Source of the DNA: Azospirillum sp. TSO22-1
GTDB lineage: Bacteria > Pseudomonadota > Alphaproteobacteria > Azospirillales > Azospirillaceae
Assembly (NCBI RefSeq): GCF_003116015.1
Contig: NZ_LGQZ01000018.1
Location: 62,001 to 126,000, forward strand
Length of the DNA stretch: 64,000 nucleotides
Direction of reading: 5' to 3'
Notes under the pieces: generated by a model
What the model saw: the letters and a program-made list of their open reading frames with translations, nothing else
Told to the model about the DNA's origin: nothing
The model's database searches: none
Translations under genes and position numbers: made by a program
Part shown: positions 49,206 to 58,870 of the stretch, in pieces
Layout of the letters: the number at the start of each line of letters is the position of its first letter
How positions within the stretch are numbered: the stretch's first letter is position 1

Positions 49206-50147
49206 ATGAGTCGCAGGTCCACAGGGAGCTTGCGGGTGCCGCACACGCTCATGCGGCCGGACGCCGTGGCGGCGCGGATCGCCGCGGGCCGGCCGCTGGT
49301 CATCGCCGGGGACGAGGCCCTCCTGGCCGGCCTGCCGCGCGGCCGCTGGATCGGCGGCACCGCGCCCGCCCCGGACGACGGCCGGCTGATCGTCACCGAA
49401 CTGCCGGAGGCCGCGACCGCCGTCGCCATCCGCTCCTACGACGAGCGGACGCTGCCGGGCATCGGCGCGGCGGCGCCGGAGAACGGCTTCACCGTCCTGG
49501 CCATCCCCGGCTTCTCGGCGCCGCACGCCGCCTACGCCGAGGGGGTGTTCCGGGTGGAAGGGCTGTTCGACCGCCCGCTGGTCGGCTGGATCGCGGCGGA
49601 GCACGGCGCGCGCACCCCCAAGGTGTTCGACGGGGTGACCGGGGCCGTATCCGACCGGGTGGCGGTGGCGGCGCACGTGTGGCTGCCGCCGCGCCTGACG
49701 CCGCGCGCCCATGTCGTCAACCCGTTCCGGCCCGGCGACGGCGACGAGCTGGTGTTCGGCGCCTCCGGCTTCTCGGCCCGCCATTGCCGGATCGGCGGCG
49801 AGCCGGTGAACCTCGCCGCCCACATGCGCGAGCGCGGCATCGGCCTGGACCGGCCGCTGGTCGCCGACTGCTTCGGCACGCCGGTCAACGTGGCGATCCG
49901 CGCCGTGAACGAGGACGCCGGCGAGGTGCGGTTCTGCGCGCCGGTGTTCGCCCACCTGCGCTACCGCTTCGCCGCTCCACGGACGCAGGAAGCCGGGCCG
50001 GCCCTGCCCGCCGGCGTGCGCCCGGCCTTCGCCTGCGGCTGCGTGCGCAGCCCGCCGCCGGCCGCCGGCCTGCTGGGCTATGGGGAGATCGCCTACGTGG
50101 TGCACAACCAGACGCTGGTGTACCTGACGGTCGACGAGGCCGGATGA
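49206..50147 (+). CDS. Conserved hypothetical protein (DUF6976-like)
   Basis: The 313-aa protein has the distinctive block AGRPLVIAGDEALLAGLPRGRWIGGT near its N-terminus (about residues 25-50; shown here in part only as AGDEALLAGLPRGRWIGG). I recall this from a proteobacterial uncharacterised family now listed as DUF6976, but I cannot confirm it. There is no signal peptide. Several paired Cys and His residues (ARHCRIGG, VADCFG) are present. The gene stands alone between the ATPase and the CorA gene. Confidence 0.75.
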   Translation: MSRRSTGSLRVPHTLMRPDAVAARIAAGRPLVIAGDEALLAGLPRGRWIGGTAPAPDDGRLIVTELPEAATAVAIRSYDERTLPGIGAAAPENGFTVLAIPGFSAPHAAYAEGVFRVEGLFDRPLVGWIAAEHGARTPKVFDGVTGAVSDRVAVAAHVWLPPRLTPRAHVVNPFRPGDGDELVFGASGFSARHCRIGGEPVNLAAHMRERGIGLDRPLVADCFGTPVNVAIRAVNEDAGEVRFCAPVFAHLRYRFAAPRTQEAGPALPAGVRPAFACGCVRSPPPAAGLLGYGEIAYVVHNQTLVYLTVDEAG

Positions 50148-50150
50148 GGC

Positions 50151-51152
50151 TTACAGCCAGCCGCGCCGCTTGAAGTACCAGAGCGGCAGGACGCCCGAGA
50201 GCACCATCATGACGATGGCCATGGGGTAGCCGTACTCCCAGTGCAGCTCGGGCATGTGCTGGAAGTTCATGCCGTAGGCCGAGGCGATCAGCGTCGGCGG
50301 CAGGAAGGCCACCGCCACCACCGAGAAGATCTTGATGATGGCGTTCTGCTCGATGTTGATGAGGCCCAGCGTGGCGTCGAGCAGGAAGTTCGCCTCGTGC
50401 GCCAGGAACCCGGCGTGCTCGTTCAGCGAGCGCAGGTCGCGCGTCAGCGTCTTCAGCGCCGCCTTCTGCTCCTTGCTCAGGCGCCCGGCGGTGACCGAGG
50501 TCAGGAACGCCACCAGCCGGTCGAGGCCGGCCAGGCTGTCGCGCACCTTGTGCGTCAGGTCGCCGGCCCGGCCGATGCCGCGCAGCACGTCCTGCAGCTC
50601 GTCCGGCTTCTTCTTGCGGCCAAGCCCGCCCCCAAAGCCGCCCGGCTCCAGCGAATCGGTAAAGACCCGGGTGGATAGGCTGTCGATGCGCGCACCGATC
50701 AGCTCCAGCACGTCGGCCACCCGGTCCACCACGGCGTCGAGCATGCCGAGCAGCGCGTCCTCGGCGCTCGCCAGCAGCTCCGGCTGGCGCCCGGTGCGCG
50801 CGGCGAAGGTGGCGACCGAGCGCGGCTCCATGAAGCGCACCAGGATCAGGTGCCGCGGCGTCAGCACGAAGGTCAGCTCGCCCGCCTCGGGGTACGGGGT
50901 GTCGGCCCGGGCGATGACGGGGGTGGTCAGGTAGATGGCCTCCCCCTCGGTGTAGAGCTGGCTGGAGGCCTCGATCTCCTTCATCTCCTCGCGCGTCGGC
51001 AGGTCGCACCCCGTAAGGGCGCCGACGTGGGCGCGCTCCGTCTCGTCCGGGCGCAGCAGGTCGATCCACACGGTGCCCGGCGGCAACAGGTCGCCGACGG
51101 CGAGCGGCTGCTCGACGACGCGTCCCTCCACCCGGGCGTGGACCGTGATCAT
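50151..51152 (-). CDS. CorA-family divalent cation transporter
   Basis: The 333-aa protein has an N-terminal cytoplasmic alpha/beta domain, long helices, and two C-terminal membrane segments. The selectivity motif [10 protein letters not shown] lies near residue 297. It resembles CorA more than ZntB but the transported ion (Mg, Co, Ni or Zn) cannot be fixed from sequence. The ATG overlaps the folD stop as ATGA, so it is the last gene of the yggT-DUF167-folD-corA operon. Confidence 0.92.
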   Translation of the reverse strand: MITVHARVEGRVVEQPLAVGDLLPPGTVWIDLLRPDETERAHVGALTGCDLPTREEMKEIEASSQLYTEGEAIYLTTPVIARADTPYPEAGELTFVLTPRHLILVRFMEPRSVATFAARTGRQPELLASAEDALLGMLDAVVDRVADVLELIGARIDSLSTRVFTDSLEPGGFGGGLGRKKKPDELQDVLRGIGRAGDLTHKVRDSLAGLDRLVAFLTSVTAGRLSKEQKAALKTLTRDLRSLNEHAGFLAHEANFLLDATLGLINIEQNAIIKIFSVVAVAFLPPTLIASAYGMNFQHMPELHWEYGYPMAIVMMVLSGVLPLWYFKRRGWL

Positions 51153-52054
51153 GCCAGCGCCTCGGCCGGGACGGGGGCACCGGCGGCGCGGCAGGCGGCG
51201 GTCAGCGTGTTGAGCATCAGGCAGGCGATGGTCATCGGCCCGACGCCGCCCGGAACCGGGGTGATGGATCCGGCCACCAGCTTCGCCTCGTCGAACGCCA
51301 CGTCGCCGGCCAGCCGGGTCTTGCCCGGCTCCGCACCCGGAACCCGGTTGATGCCGACGTCGATGACGCAGGCACCCGGCTTGATCCAGTCGCCGCGCAC
51401 CATCTCCGGCCGGCCGACGGCGGCCACCAGGATGTCGGCGCGCCGGCACTCGCCGGGCAGGTCCGCCGTGCGCGAGTGCGCCACCGTCACCGTGCAGTCC
51501 TGCTGCAGCAGCAGCTGCGCCATCGGCTTGCCGACGATGTTGGAGCGGCCGAGCACCAGCGCCCGCTTGCCCTTGAGGTCGGTGCCCAGCGTGTCGCGGA
51601 TCAGCAGCAGGCTGCCCAGCGGCGTGCATGGCACGATGGCGCCCTTCTGCCCGGTGGCCAGCAGGCCGGCGTTGACCACGTGAAAGCCGTCGGCGTCCTT
51701 CTCCGGCGCGATGGCGGCCAGCACCTTGGTGGTGTCCATGTGCCGGGGCAGCGGCAGCTGCACCAGGATGCCGTGCACCGCCGGGTCGGCGTTGAGCTTG
51801 GCGATCAGGACCAGCAGGTCCTCTTCGCTCATGTCCATGGGATGGTGGTGGTCGAAGGAGTTCATCCCCAGCTCGACCAGCGCCTTCTCCTTGGAGCGCA
51901 CGTAGACCTGGCTGGCCGGGTCCTCGCCGACCAGCACCACGGCCAGACCGGGGGTGATCCCATGGCTCTTCTTCAGGTCGGCCACGCCCTGCGCGACGCG
52001 GCTGCGCAGGCCGGCCGCGAAGGCCTTGCCGTCGATGATCTTCGCCTCAGCCAT
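51149..52054 (-). CDS. folD: Bifunctional methylenetetrahydrofolate dehydrogenase/cyclohydrolase
   Basis: The 301-aa enzyme interconverts 5,10-methylene-, methenyl- and 10-formyl-tetrahydrofolate. The signature blocks are [11 protein letters not shown] near residue 49 (catalytic Lys), [10 protein letters not shown] near 94, and the NADP site [15 protein letters not shown] near 168; the family end [11 protein letters not shown] lies near 270. It is co-transcribed with yggT, the DUF167 gene and corA. Confidence 0.97.
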   Translation of the reverse strand: MAEAKIIDGKAFAAGLRSRVAQGVADLKKSHGITPGLAVVLVGEDPASQVYVRSKEKALVELGMNSFDHHHPMDMSEEDLLVLIAKLNADPAVHGILVQLPLPRHMDTTKVLAAIAPEKDADGFHVVNAGLLATGQKGAIVPCTPLGSLLLIRDTLGTDLKGKRALVLGRSNIVGKPMAQLLLQQDCTVTVAHSRTADLPGECRRADILVAAVGRPEMVRGDWIKPGACVIDVGINRVPGAEPGKTRLAGDVAFDEAKLVAGSITPVPGGVGPMTIACLMLNTLTAACRAAGAPVPAEALA

Positions 52055-52064
52055 CGGAACCCTC

Positions 52065-52379
52065 CTAGTCCGCGCCGGCCGCCAGCCGGCGCATCAGATC
52101 GGCCGGATCCCCGGCCACGTGCAGGATCTTGTTGCGGTCGGTGTGGCCGGCGACCACGGCGATGCTGCTCTTCGGTACATGCCACAGCTTCGACAGCAGT
52201 TTGATGACGGCCTCGTTCGCCTTGCCGTCCTCCGGCACCGCGGTCACCGCCACCTTCAGCGCTTTCTTGCCGTCCGCGGTGTCGGCCAGCCCAGTCACCG
52301 CGTTGCGCGACGCCTTGGGCGTCACCCGCAACGCGACCCGGACGCCGTCCGCAGCCGGCTCGAAAGGGCCGGCCGTCAA
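52065..52379 (-). CDS. DUF167 (UPF0235) family protein
   Basis: The 104-aa protein has the family blocks [12 protein letters not shown] near residue 15 and [16 protein letters not shown] near 50, then [13 protein letters not shown]. Function is unknown; the gene commonly follows yggT in proteobacteria. No ATG or GTG fits. The TTG at 52379 overlaps the yggT TGA and gives the right length, so I chose it. A gap of 10 bp separates it from folD. Confidence 0.88.
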   Translation of the reverse strand: MTAGPFEPAADGVRVALRVTPKASRNAVTGLADTADGKKALKVAVTAVPEDGKANEAVIKLLSKLWHVPKSSIAVVAGHTDRNKILHVAGDPADLMRRLAAGAD

Positions 52380-52675
52380 AAACCGTACATCCCGTAGCGG
52401 ACGATGAGGCTCTGCACGAACCACACCAGCAGCAGCGCGATGATCGGCGAGAGGTCGATGCCGCCGAGATTCGGCATGATGCCGCGGATCGGCCGCAGAA
52501 CCGGCTCGGTCACCCGGTAGGTGAAGTCGCTGACCAGATAGACGAAGCGGTTGCGGGTGTTGATGACGCTGAAGGCGATCAGCCAGCTCAGGATCACGGA
52601 AATCAGCAGGACCCACTTGAAGAGGTCCAGCACGATGTAGACGAGTTCGAACAGCGTCACGACGAGTGGCTGCAT
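52376..52675 (-). CDS. YggT family membrane protein
   Basis: The 99-aa protein has two hydrophobic segments (about 8-30 and 78-96) with the intervening NRFVYLVSDFTYRVTEPVLR and RGIMPNLGGIDLSP, which is typical of YggT. It may help osmotic or membrane homeostasis, though its function is not established. The start at MQPLVV removes a basic leader that has no ribosome binding site support. It is the first gene of the yggT-DUF167-folD-corA run and diverges from a tRNA gene. Confidence 0.93.
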   Translation of the reverse strand: MQPLVVTLFELVYIVLDLFKWVLLISVILSWLIAFSVINTRNRFVYLVSDFTYRVTEPVLRPIRGIMPNLGGIDLSPIIALLLVWFVQSLIVRYGMYGF

Positions 52676-52802
52676 AAGGATGGGGCCTCCGGGATCGCGG
52701 TCCGCGCGCACCCTAATCCGGGACCCTGGGCGTGGCAAGAGCCGCGCGGACGGGGTGGCGCTACCCTGTTTTCGCGCCCGTATATGGGAAGCGATTGAGG
52801 GC

Positions 52803-52832
52803 TTGACACCGGCATGCCGCCCGCCCTATATC
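52803..52832 (+). promoter_or_regulatory. Sigma-70 promoter of tRNA-Ala
   Basis: TTGACA (52803-52808, consensus -35), an 18-base spacer, TATATC (52827-52832). The tRNA begins 25 bases downstream of the -10. Confidence 0.85.
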
Positions 52833-52856
52833 CCGCCCACACCGGAGACGGTGCGT

Positions 52857-52932
52857 GGGGCCGTAGCTCAGCTGGGAGAGCGACGCGTTCGCAATGCGTA
52901 GGTCGGGAGTTCGATCCTCCTCGGCTCCACCA
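52857..52932 (+). tRNA. tRNA-Ala (anticodon CGC)
   Basis: A 76-nt cloverleaf can be folded by eye. The acceptor stem GGGGCCG/CGGCTCC contains one G-T pair, the D-arm GCTC..GAGC follows, and the anticodon stem ACGCG/TGCGT frames the loop TTCGCAA, giving anticodon CGC for codon GCG. The T-arm is GGGAG TTCGATC CTCCT, and CCA is encoded. GCG is a common Ala codon in this G+C-rich sequence. Confidence 0.95.
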
Positions 52933-52961
52933 ATCTCCCCCTCCCCGGGGGAACCGGAACG

Positions 52962-52984
52962 AAGCCGCCGCTGGCGGCTTTTTT
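52962..52984 (+). terminator. Rho-independent terminator after tRNA-Ala
   Basis: AAGCCGCC, a three-base loop and GGCGGCTT, then a run of Ts. It starts 30 bp after the tRNA end. Confidence 0.88.
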
Positions 52985-53017
52985 CATGCCTGCCTTTTCC
53001 ATGCCCGAAGAGTGGTC

Positions 53018-53902
53018 ATGCTCGCCAACCTCGCTGCCCTCGGCGCCGCGCTCTGCTGGTCGGCGGGCGGCCTGATCGCCGTGGCGCCGGTGCGCGCCAT
53101 CGGTTCGGTCGCCTTCAACCGCATCCGCATGATCATCGTCTTCGCCATGCTCAGCCTCGCCGCGACGCTGACCGGCGGTTGGGCGACGCTCGACACGTCG
53201 GCGCTGGCGTGGCTGGCGCTGTCCGGTGCGGTCGGCATCTTCCTGGGCGACACCGCGCTGTTCTGGGCGCTCGGCCGGTTGGGCCCCAGGCGCAACGTGG
53301 TGATCTACGCCACCAACGCGCCGATCACCGCGCTCCTGGGCTGGCTGCTGCTGGGCGAGGTCCTGGCGCCGCTGACGCTCCTGGGAATCGGACTGGTCAC
53401 GGTCGGCGTCATGCTGGCGGTGGCGCTGCGCGGCGGCTCGCACGACCTGGAATCGGTGCGCGGGCCGCTGCTGGCCGGGGTCGGCGTCTGCCTGATCGCC
53501 GCGCTGTGCCAGGCCGGCGGCTCGATCCTCGCCAAGCCGGCGCTGACCGCCGGCGCCGACCCGGTCGCCGGAGCGGCGGTGCGCGTCGGCATGTCCGGCC
53601 TGCTGCTGTGGCTCGGCGCCCTGCGGCCGGGCAGGCGGGCGGGGGTGCTGTTCGCCGGGCTGACGCCGCGCATCGTCGCGCTGACCGCCGCCAACGGCTT
53701 CGTCGGCCTGGGCCTCGGCATGACGCTGCTGATGATCGGCCTGAAGTTCGGCGACGCCGGAGTCGCGGCGACGCTGTCCGCCACCAGCCCGGTGCTGATC
53801 CTGCCCATGCTGTGGGCGCTGACCCGCCAGCCGCCGCGCCCCGGCGCCTGGATCGGCGCCGCGCTGGCGGTGGCCGGGGTGATGCTGATCGTGAACCGGT
53901 AG
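53018..53902 (+). CDS. EamA/DMT-family transporter
   Basis: The 294-aa protein consists of about ten hydrophobic segments in two similar halves, the EamA repeat layout. LGDTALFWALGRLGPRRNVV closes the first half's middle part, and FGDAGVAATLSATSPVLILP sits in the second. Family members export amino acids, nucleosides or other metabolites; the cargo here is unknown. The start at MLANLAALG lies right after the tRNA terminator. Confidence 0.88.
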   Translation: MLANLAALGAALCWSAGGLIAVAPVRAIGSVAFNRIRMIIVFAMLSLAATLTGGWATLDTSALAWLALSGAVGIFLGDTALFWALGRLGPRRNVVIYATNAPITALLGWLLLGEVLAPLTLLGIGLVTVGVMLAVALRGGSHDLESVRGPLLAGVGVCLIAALCQAGGSILAKPALTAGADPVAGAAVRVGMSGLLLWLGALRPGRRAGVLFAGLTPRIVALTAANGFVGLGLGMTLLMIGLKFGDAGVAATLSATSPVLILPMLWALTRQPPRPGAWIGAALAVAGVMLIVNR

Positions 53903-53967
53903 CGTCCGGCAGCGGCCCCCTCTATAAAGACCGTCCAACGCACTCGGACGCTATCGGAGCCGCCGCC

Positions 53968-54999
53968 GTGAGCCGCAAGATCCCCGCCACCATCATCACG
54001 GGCTTCCTCGGGGCCGGGAAGACCAGCCTGATCCGCCACCTGCTGGCGAACGCCGGGGGCCGGCGGCTGGCGCTGGTGATCAACGAGTTCGGCGACCTCG
54101 GCGTCGACCGCGAGCTGCTGGCCGGCTGCGGCGTCGAGGGCTGCACGGAGGACGACATCGTCGAGCTGACCAACGGCTGCATCTGCTGCACCGTCGCCGA
54201 CGACTTCCTGCCCAGCATCACCGCGCTCCTCGCGCGGCCCGAGCCGCCCGACCACATCGTCATCGAGACCTCGGGCCTCGCCTTGCCGAAGCCGCTGGTG
54301 AAGGCCTTCGGCTGGCCGGAGGTGCGCACCCGCGTCACCGTCGACGGCGTCATCGCCGTGATCGACGCGGAGGCCGTGGCCGCCGGTCGTTTCGCTCCCG
54401 ATACGGATGCGCTGGCTGCCCAGCGCGCCGCCGACCCGACGCTCGACCACGAAAGCCCGCTGGAGGAGCTGTTCGAGGAGCAGATCCTCTGCGCCGACAT
54501 GGTGGTGCTGAACAAGGCCGACCGCGTCGACGCCACCACCATGGAGCGCGTCCGCGCCGAGGTGGCCGGCCACCTGCGCCCGCTGGTCCGGACCGTGACC
54601 TCCACCCAGGGCGGCGTCGATCCGGCGGTGCTGCTGGGCCTGGGCGCGGCGGCCGAGGACGACCTCGACTCCCGCCGCTCGCACCACGAGGAGGAGGGCG
54701 ACGACCACGACCACGACGAGTTCGAGAGCTTCGTCGTGCCGCTCGCCACCGTCGCCGACCCGGCCGAGGTCGAGGCGCGCATCCGCGCCACCGCGGCGGC
54801 GCACGACATCCTGCGCGTCAAGGGCTTCCTGGACGTCGCCGGCAAGGCGATGCGCCACGTCATCCAGGGTGTGGGCGACCGCATCCAGGGCTACTACGAC
54901 CGCCCGTGGAAGCCCGGCGAAGCGCGCCAGAGCCGTCTGGTGGTGATCGGCCAGCGCGGCCTGGACCGCGAGGCGATTTCCGCCGCGCTCGCCGGCTAG
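53968..54999 (+). CDS. cobW: CobW-type GTPase/metallochaperone
   Basis: The 343-aa G3E GTPase has Walker A TGFLGAGKTSL near residue 10, the metal-binding NGCICCTVADD near 70 and the guanine site NKAD near 185. A His/Glu/Asp-rich segment (HHEEEGDDHDHDEFE) near 235 may bind metal. Its position 4 bp from cobN fits a role in delivering cobalt to the CobNST chelatase. The GTG start is the only in-frame start close to the conserved N-terminus. Confidence 0.93.
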   Translation: MSRKIPATIITGFLGAGKTSLIRHLLANAGGRRLALVINEFGDLGVDRELLAGCGVEGCTEDDIVELTNGCICCTVADDFLPSITALLARPEPPDHIVIETSGLALPKPLVKAFGWPEVRTRVTVDGVIAVIDAEAVAAGRFAPDTDALAAQRAADPTLDHESPLEELFEEQILCADMVVLNKADRVDATTMERVRAEVAGHLRPLVRTVTSTQGGVDPAVLLGLGAAAEDDLDSRRSHHEEEGDDHDHDEFESFVVPLATVADPAEVEARIRATAAAHDILRVKGFLDVAGKAMRHVIQGVGDRIQGYYDRPWKPGEARQSRLVVIGQRGLDREAISAALAG

Positions 55000-55003
55000 T
55001 CCC

Positions 55004-58000
55004 ATGCACCTCCTGGCCGCGCAGCCCGGCAGCCTGGGCGACGGCGGCGAGGCCGTCGACCTCGGCCAGAGCCCGGGTGACATCGTCTACCTGACCGCCG
55101 CCGACACCGAGCTGGCGTGCCTCGCCGCGGCGCGCGACCGGCTGGGCGAGTCGGGGCCGAGCCTGCGCCTCGCCAACATCCTCCAGCTCGGCCACAACCT
55201 GTCGGTCGACGTCTACGCGGACAGCACCGTTTCGAAGGCGAAACTGGTGGTGATGCGCCTGCTCGGCGGTGAGCGCTACTGGCCCTACGGCGTCGAGCAG
55301 ATCGCCGAGACCTGCCGCCGCCACGCCATCCCCCTGGCCGTGCTGCCCGGCGACGACCAGCCGGACCCGGAGCTGGCCCGCCGCTGCACCGTGCCGGCCG
55401 AGGCGGCGCACCGCCTCTGGCAGTACGGCGTGCACGGCGGCATCGACAACGCGGTGGAGCTGCTGCGCTACGCCGCCTCGCTGATCGGCCGCGACGCGGA
55501 CTGGCGTGAACCGATGCCGCTGCTGCGCGCCGGCTTGTACTGGCCGGGCGCCACCCGGCCGGGGCTGGACGAGGTGCGCGCGCGCTGGACGGACGGCGCG
55601 CCGGTGGCGGCGATCCTGTTCTACCGGGCGCTGGTGCAGGCGGCGAACCTCGCCGTCATCGATTCGCTGATCGACGCGCTGAAGGCGGAGGGGCTGAACC
55701 CGCTGCCGGTCTACACCACCAGCCTGAAGGAAGGCGCCGCGGCGGCGGTGGTCGCCGAGCTGCTGGGCGCCGCCGGACCGGACGTGATCCTCAACGCCAC
55801 GTCGTTCGCGGTGTCGCAGCCGGGCGCGGCGCGGTCGGCGACGCCGTTCGACGAGTCGGACTGCCCGGTCCTGCAGGTGGTGTTCTCCGGCGGCTCCGAA
55901 GCCGGATGGCGGGACGGCACCGCCGGCCTGTCGGCGCGCGACATCGCCATGAACGTCGCGCTGCCCGAGGTGGACGGTCGCATCCTCGCCCGCGCCGTCA
56001 GCTTCAAGGCCGAAGCCCGCCGGCACGAGCCGACGCAGAGCTGGATCCTCGATTACCGCCCGGTGCCGGACCGCGTGGCGTTCACGGCGCGGCTGGCCGC
56101 CGGCTGGGCGCGGCTGCGGCGGACTCCGGCGGCGGAGCGGCACGTCGGGATCGTGCTGGCGAACTACCCGAACCGGGACGGCCGTCTGGCGAACGGGGTC
56201 GGGCTGGACACGCCGGCCGGGGTGATCGAGGCGCTGACGGCGATGGCTGCGGCGGGGTACCGGGTGGACGGCGCTCCTGGGGACGCCGCCGGACTGATGG
56301 CCGCGATGCAGGCGGGCGTCACCAACGACGTGAGCGCGCTGGACAGGCGCGCGGTGCGTGAGACGCTGAGCGTTGCAGATTACCGACGCTGGTTTGATTC
56401 GCTGCCGGAACGGGTGCGGACGGCGGTGGTCGAGCGATGGGGGGAGCCGGAGAGCGATCCCTTCGTCGCCGACATGGCCCCCCACCCTAACCCTCCCCCG
56501 CTGGGCGGGGGAGGGAACTCCGCCGCTCTTTCCCCCTCCCCTGCGACAGCGGGGGAGGGGTCAGGGGTGGGGGCAAACGCCTCCGGCACCCCAGCCTTCC
56601 GCCTCCCCGCCATCCGCTACGGCAACGTCGCGGTCGCCATCCAGCCGGCGCGCGGCTACAACCTCGACCCGGCGGGCAGCTACCACGACCCGGCGCTGGT
56701 GCCGCCGCACGCCTATCTGGCGTTCTACGCGTGGCTGCGCCTGCGTTTCGGCGCCCACGCCGTGGTGCATTTCGGCAAGCACGGCAACCTCGAATGGCTG
56801 CCCGGCAAGGCGCTGGCGCTGTCGGAGTCCTGCTTCCCGGAGGTCGCCCTCGGCCCCGTCCCGCACCTCTACCCGTTCATCGTCAACGACCCCGGCGAGG
56901 GCACGCAGGCCAAGCGCCGCGCGTCCGCCGTCGTCATCGACCACCTCACCCCGCCGCTGACCCGCGCCGAGAGCTACGGCCCGTTGCGCGAGCTGGAAAT
57001 GCTGGTGGACGAATACTACGAGGCGGCCTCCCTCGACCCTCGCCGCCTGCCAGAGCTGCGCTCCCGCATCCTCGACCTGTCGGCGACCACGGGCATCGCC
57101 GCCGACTGCGGCGTGGCGCCGGACGACGACCCGCCGACCGCGCTGTCCAAGCTCGACCGGCACCTCTGCGAACTGAAGGAACTGCAGATCCGCGACGGCC
57201 TGCACGTCTTCGGCCTGTCCCCCGAGGGCGAACAGCGCGACACGCTCCTGGTGGCGCTCGCCCGCCTGCCGCGCGGCAAGGGCGAGGGCAAGGACGCCTC
57301 GCTGATCCGCGCGCTGGCGGCCGACCTGGGCTTGGACGGCTTCGATCCGCTCGACACCGACATGGCCGCCCCGTGGACCGGCCCGTGGCCCGACGCCCTC
57401 GCAAGTAAGGATGATCCCTGGCGCACCGCCGGCGACACGGTGGAGCGGCTGGAACTCTTGGCGCTGGCGCTGGTCGCCGGCAAACAGCCCTGCGACCCGG
57501 CCTGGACGCGCACGCGCGCCGTGCTCGACTGGATCGCCGATGAGCTGGTGCCCACCGTGGACGCCTGCGGCCCCGCCGAGACCGACGGGCTGATGCGCGG
57601 CCTCGCCGGCCGCTTCGTGCCGCCCGGCCCGTCCGGCGCGCCGTCGCGCGGGCGGCCGGAGGTGCTGCCCACCGGGCGCAACTTCTACTCTGTCGACACC
57701 CGCGCGGTGCCGACCCCTGCGGCGTGGCAGCTCGGCTGGGCCTCGGCCGGGCGCGTCGTCGAGCGGTATTTGCAGGAGCACGGCGACTGGCCGCGCACGC
57801 TGGCGCTGTCCGCCTGGGGCACCGCCAACATGCGCACCGGCGGCGACGACATCGCCCAGGCGCTGGCCCTGATGGGCGTGCGGCCGACCTGGGACACCGC
57901 CACCGGCCGCGTCACCGGCTACGAGATCCTTCCCCCCGGCGTGCTCGACCGCCCGCGGGTGGACGTGACGCTGCGCGTGTCGGGATTCTTCCGCGACGCC

Positions 58001-58870
58001 TTCCCGGCGCAGATCGACCTCGTGGACCAGGCCGCCCGCGCCGTCGCCGCGCTCGACGAGCCGGAGGATGTCAACCCTCTGGCCGCCCGCGTGCGCGCCG
58101 ACCGTGCCCGGCTGGAGGCCGCCGGCGTCGCCTCCGACGAGGCCGCCAGGCGCGCCGGCTTCCGCGTCTTCGGCTCGATGCCCGGCGCCTACGGGGCCGG
58201 GCTGCAAGCGCTGATCGACGAGCGCGGCTGGCAGACCGACCGGGACCTCGCCGACGCCTACCTCGCCTGGGGCGGCTACGCCTACGGCACCGGGGTGGCG
58301 GGCGTCCCGGCGCGCGCCCAGTTCGCCGAGCGCCTCACCGCCGTCCAGCTCGTCCTGCACAACCAGGACAACCGCGAGCACGACCTGCTGGACAGCGACG
58401 ACTACTACCAGTTCGAGGGCGGCATCACCGCCGCGGTGCGCGTGCTGTCCGGCCAGCAGCCGGAAGTCTTCCACAACGACCACTCGCGCCCCGAATCGCC
58501 GCGGGTGCGCACGCTGAAGGAGGAGATCGGCCGCGTCGTCCGCGCCCGCGTGGTGAACCCGAAGTGGATCCGCGGCGCCATGCGGCACGGCTACAAGGGG
58601 GCCTTCGAGCTGGCCGCGACCGTGGACTACCTATTCGCCTTCGCCGCCACGGCGTGCTGCGTCGGCGACCATCATTTCGACGCGGTGTTCGACGCCTATG
58701 TCATGGACGACGAGGTGCGCGCCTTCATGGAAAACGCCAACCCGGCGGCGCTCAAGGAGATGGCCGAACGCCTGCTGGAGGCGCTCGACCGCGGCCTGTG
58801 GCGCCCGCGTGCCAACGCGGCCCACATCACGCTGAAGGAAATCAGCGGACAACGAGGGGAAGAGGAATGA
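55004..58870 (+). CDS. cobN: Cobaltochelatase subunit CobN, with a repeat element inserted in frame
   Basis: The 1288-aa subunit inserts Co into hydrogenobyrinic acid a,c-diamide together with CobS and CobT. The motif HFGKHGNLEWLPGKAL lies near residue 588; VVHNKWI-like and HHFDAVFDAYV motifs are near the C-terminus. Residues about 493-525 (PHPNPPPLGGGG...GEGSGVGANA) are encoded by the G+C-rich palindromic element and look foreign in a region where relatives have only a short link before the conserved RYGNVAVAIQPARG. The frame is kept, so the protein may still work. It starts 4 bp after cobW and overlaps cobO by 4 nt. Confidence 0.95.
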   Translation: MHLLAAQPGSLGDGGEAVDLGQSPGDIVYLTAADTELACLAAARDRLGESGPSLRLANILQLGHNLSVDVYADSTVSKAKLVVMRLLGGERYWPYGVEQIAETCRRHAIPLAVLPGDDQPDPELARRCTVPAEAAHRLWQYGVHGGIDNAVELLRYAASLIGRDADWREPMPLLRAGLYWPGATRPGLDEVRARWTDGAPVAAILFYRALVQAANLAVIDSLIDALKAEGLNPLPVYTTSLKEGAAAAVVAELLGAAGPDVILNATSFAVSQPGAARSATPFDESDCPVLQVVFSGGSEAGWRDGTAGLSARDIAMNVALPEVDGRILARAVSFKAEARRHEPTQSWILDYRPVPDRVAFTARLAAGWARLRRTPAAERHVGIVLANYPNRDGRLANGVGLDTPAGVIEALTAMAAAGYRVDGAPGDAAGLMAAMQAGVTNDVSALDRRAVRETLSVADYRRWFDSLPERVRTAVVERWGEPESDPFVADMAPHPNPPPLGGGGNSAALSPSPATAGEGSGVGANASGTPAFRLPAIRYGNVAVAIQPARGYNLDPAGSYHDPALVPPHAYLAFYAWLRLRFGAHAVVHFGKHGNLEWLPGKALALSESCFPEVALGPVPHLYPFIVNDPGEGTQAKRRASAVVIDHLTPPLTRAESYGPLRELEMLVDEYYEAASLDPRRLPELRSRILDLSATTGIAADCGVAPDDDPPTALSKLDRHLCELKELQIRDGLHVFGLSPEGEQRDTLLVALARLPRGKGEGKDASLIRALAADLGLDGFDPLDTDMAAPWTGPWPDALASKDDPWRTAGDTVERLELLALALVAGKQPCDPAWTRTRAVLDWIADELVPTVDACGPAETDGLMRGLAGRFVPPGPSGAPSRGRPEVLPTGRNFYSVDTRAVPTPAAWQLGWASAGRVVERYLQEHGDWPRTLALSAWGTANMRTGGDDIAQALALMGVRPTWDTATGRVTGYEILPPGVLDRPRVDVTLRVSGFFRDAFPAQIDLVDQAARAVAALDEPEDVNPLAARVRADRARLEAAGVASDEAARRAGFRVFGSMPGAYGAGLQALIDERGWQTDRDLADAYLAWGGYAYGTGVAGVPARAQFAERLTAVQLVLHNQDNREHDLLDSDDYYQFEGGITAAVRVLSGQQPEVFHNDHSRPESPRVRTLKEEIGRVVRARVVNPKWIRGAMRHGYKGAFELAATVDYLFAFAATACCVGDHHFDAVFDAYVMDDEVRAFMENANPAALKEMAERLLEALDRGLWRPRANAAHITLKEISGQRGEEE
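56477..56573. repeat. Intragenic copy of the G+C-rich palindromic element
   Basis: CCCCCCACCCTAACCCTCCC at the left and GTGGGGGC at the right, with the shared GGGAACTCCGCCGCTCT centre. It matches the intergenic copy at 29559-29651 closely. Its length and phase add about 33 sense codons with no stop. Confidence 0.88.

Noticed and set aside
53903-53967. Possible cobalamin riboswitch before cobW/cobN
   Set aside because: Only 65 bp are free and no B12-box-like sequence is visible; the other cob gene spacers are also too short.
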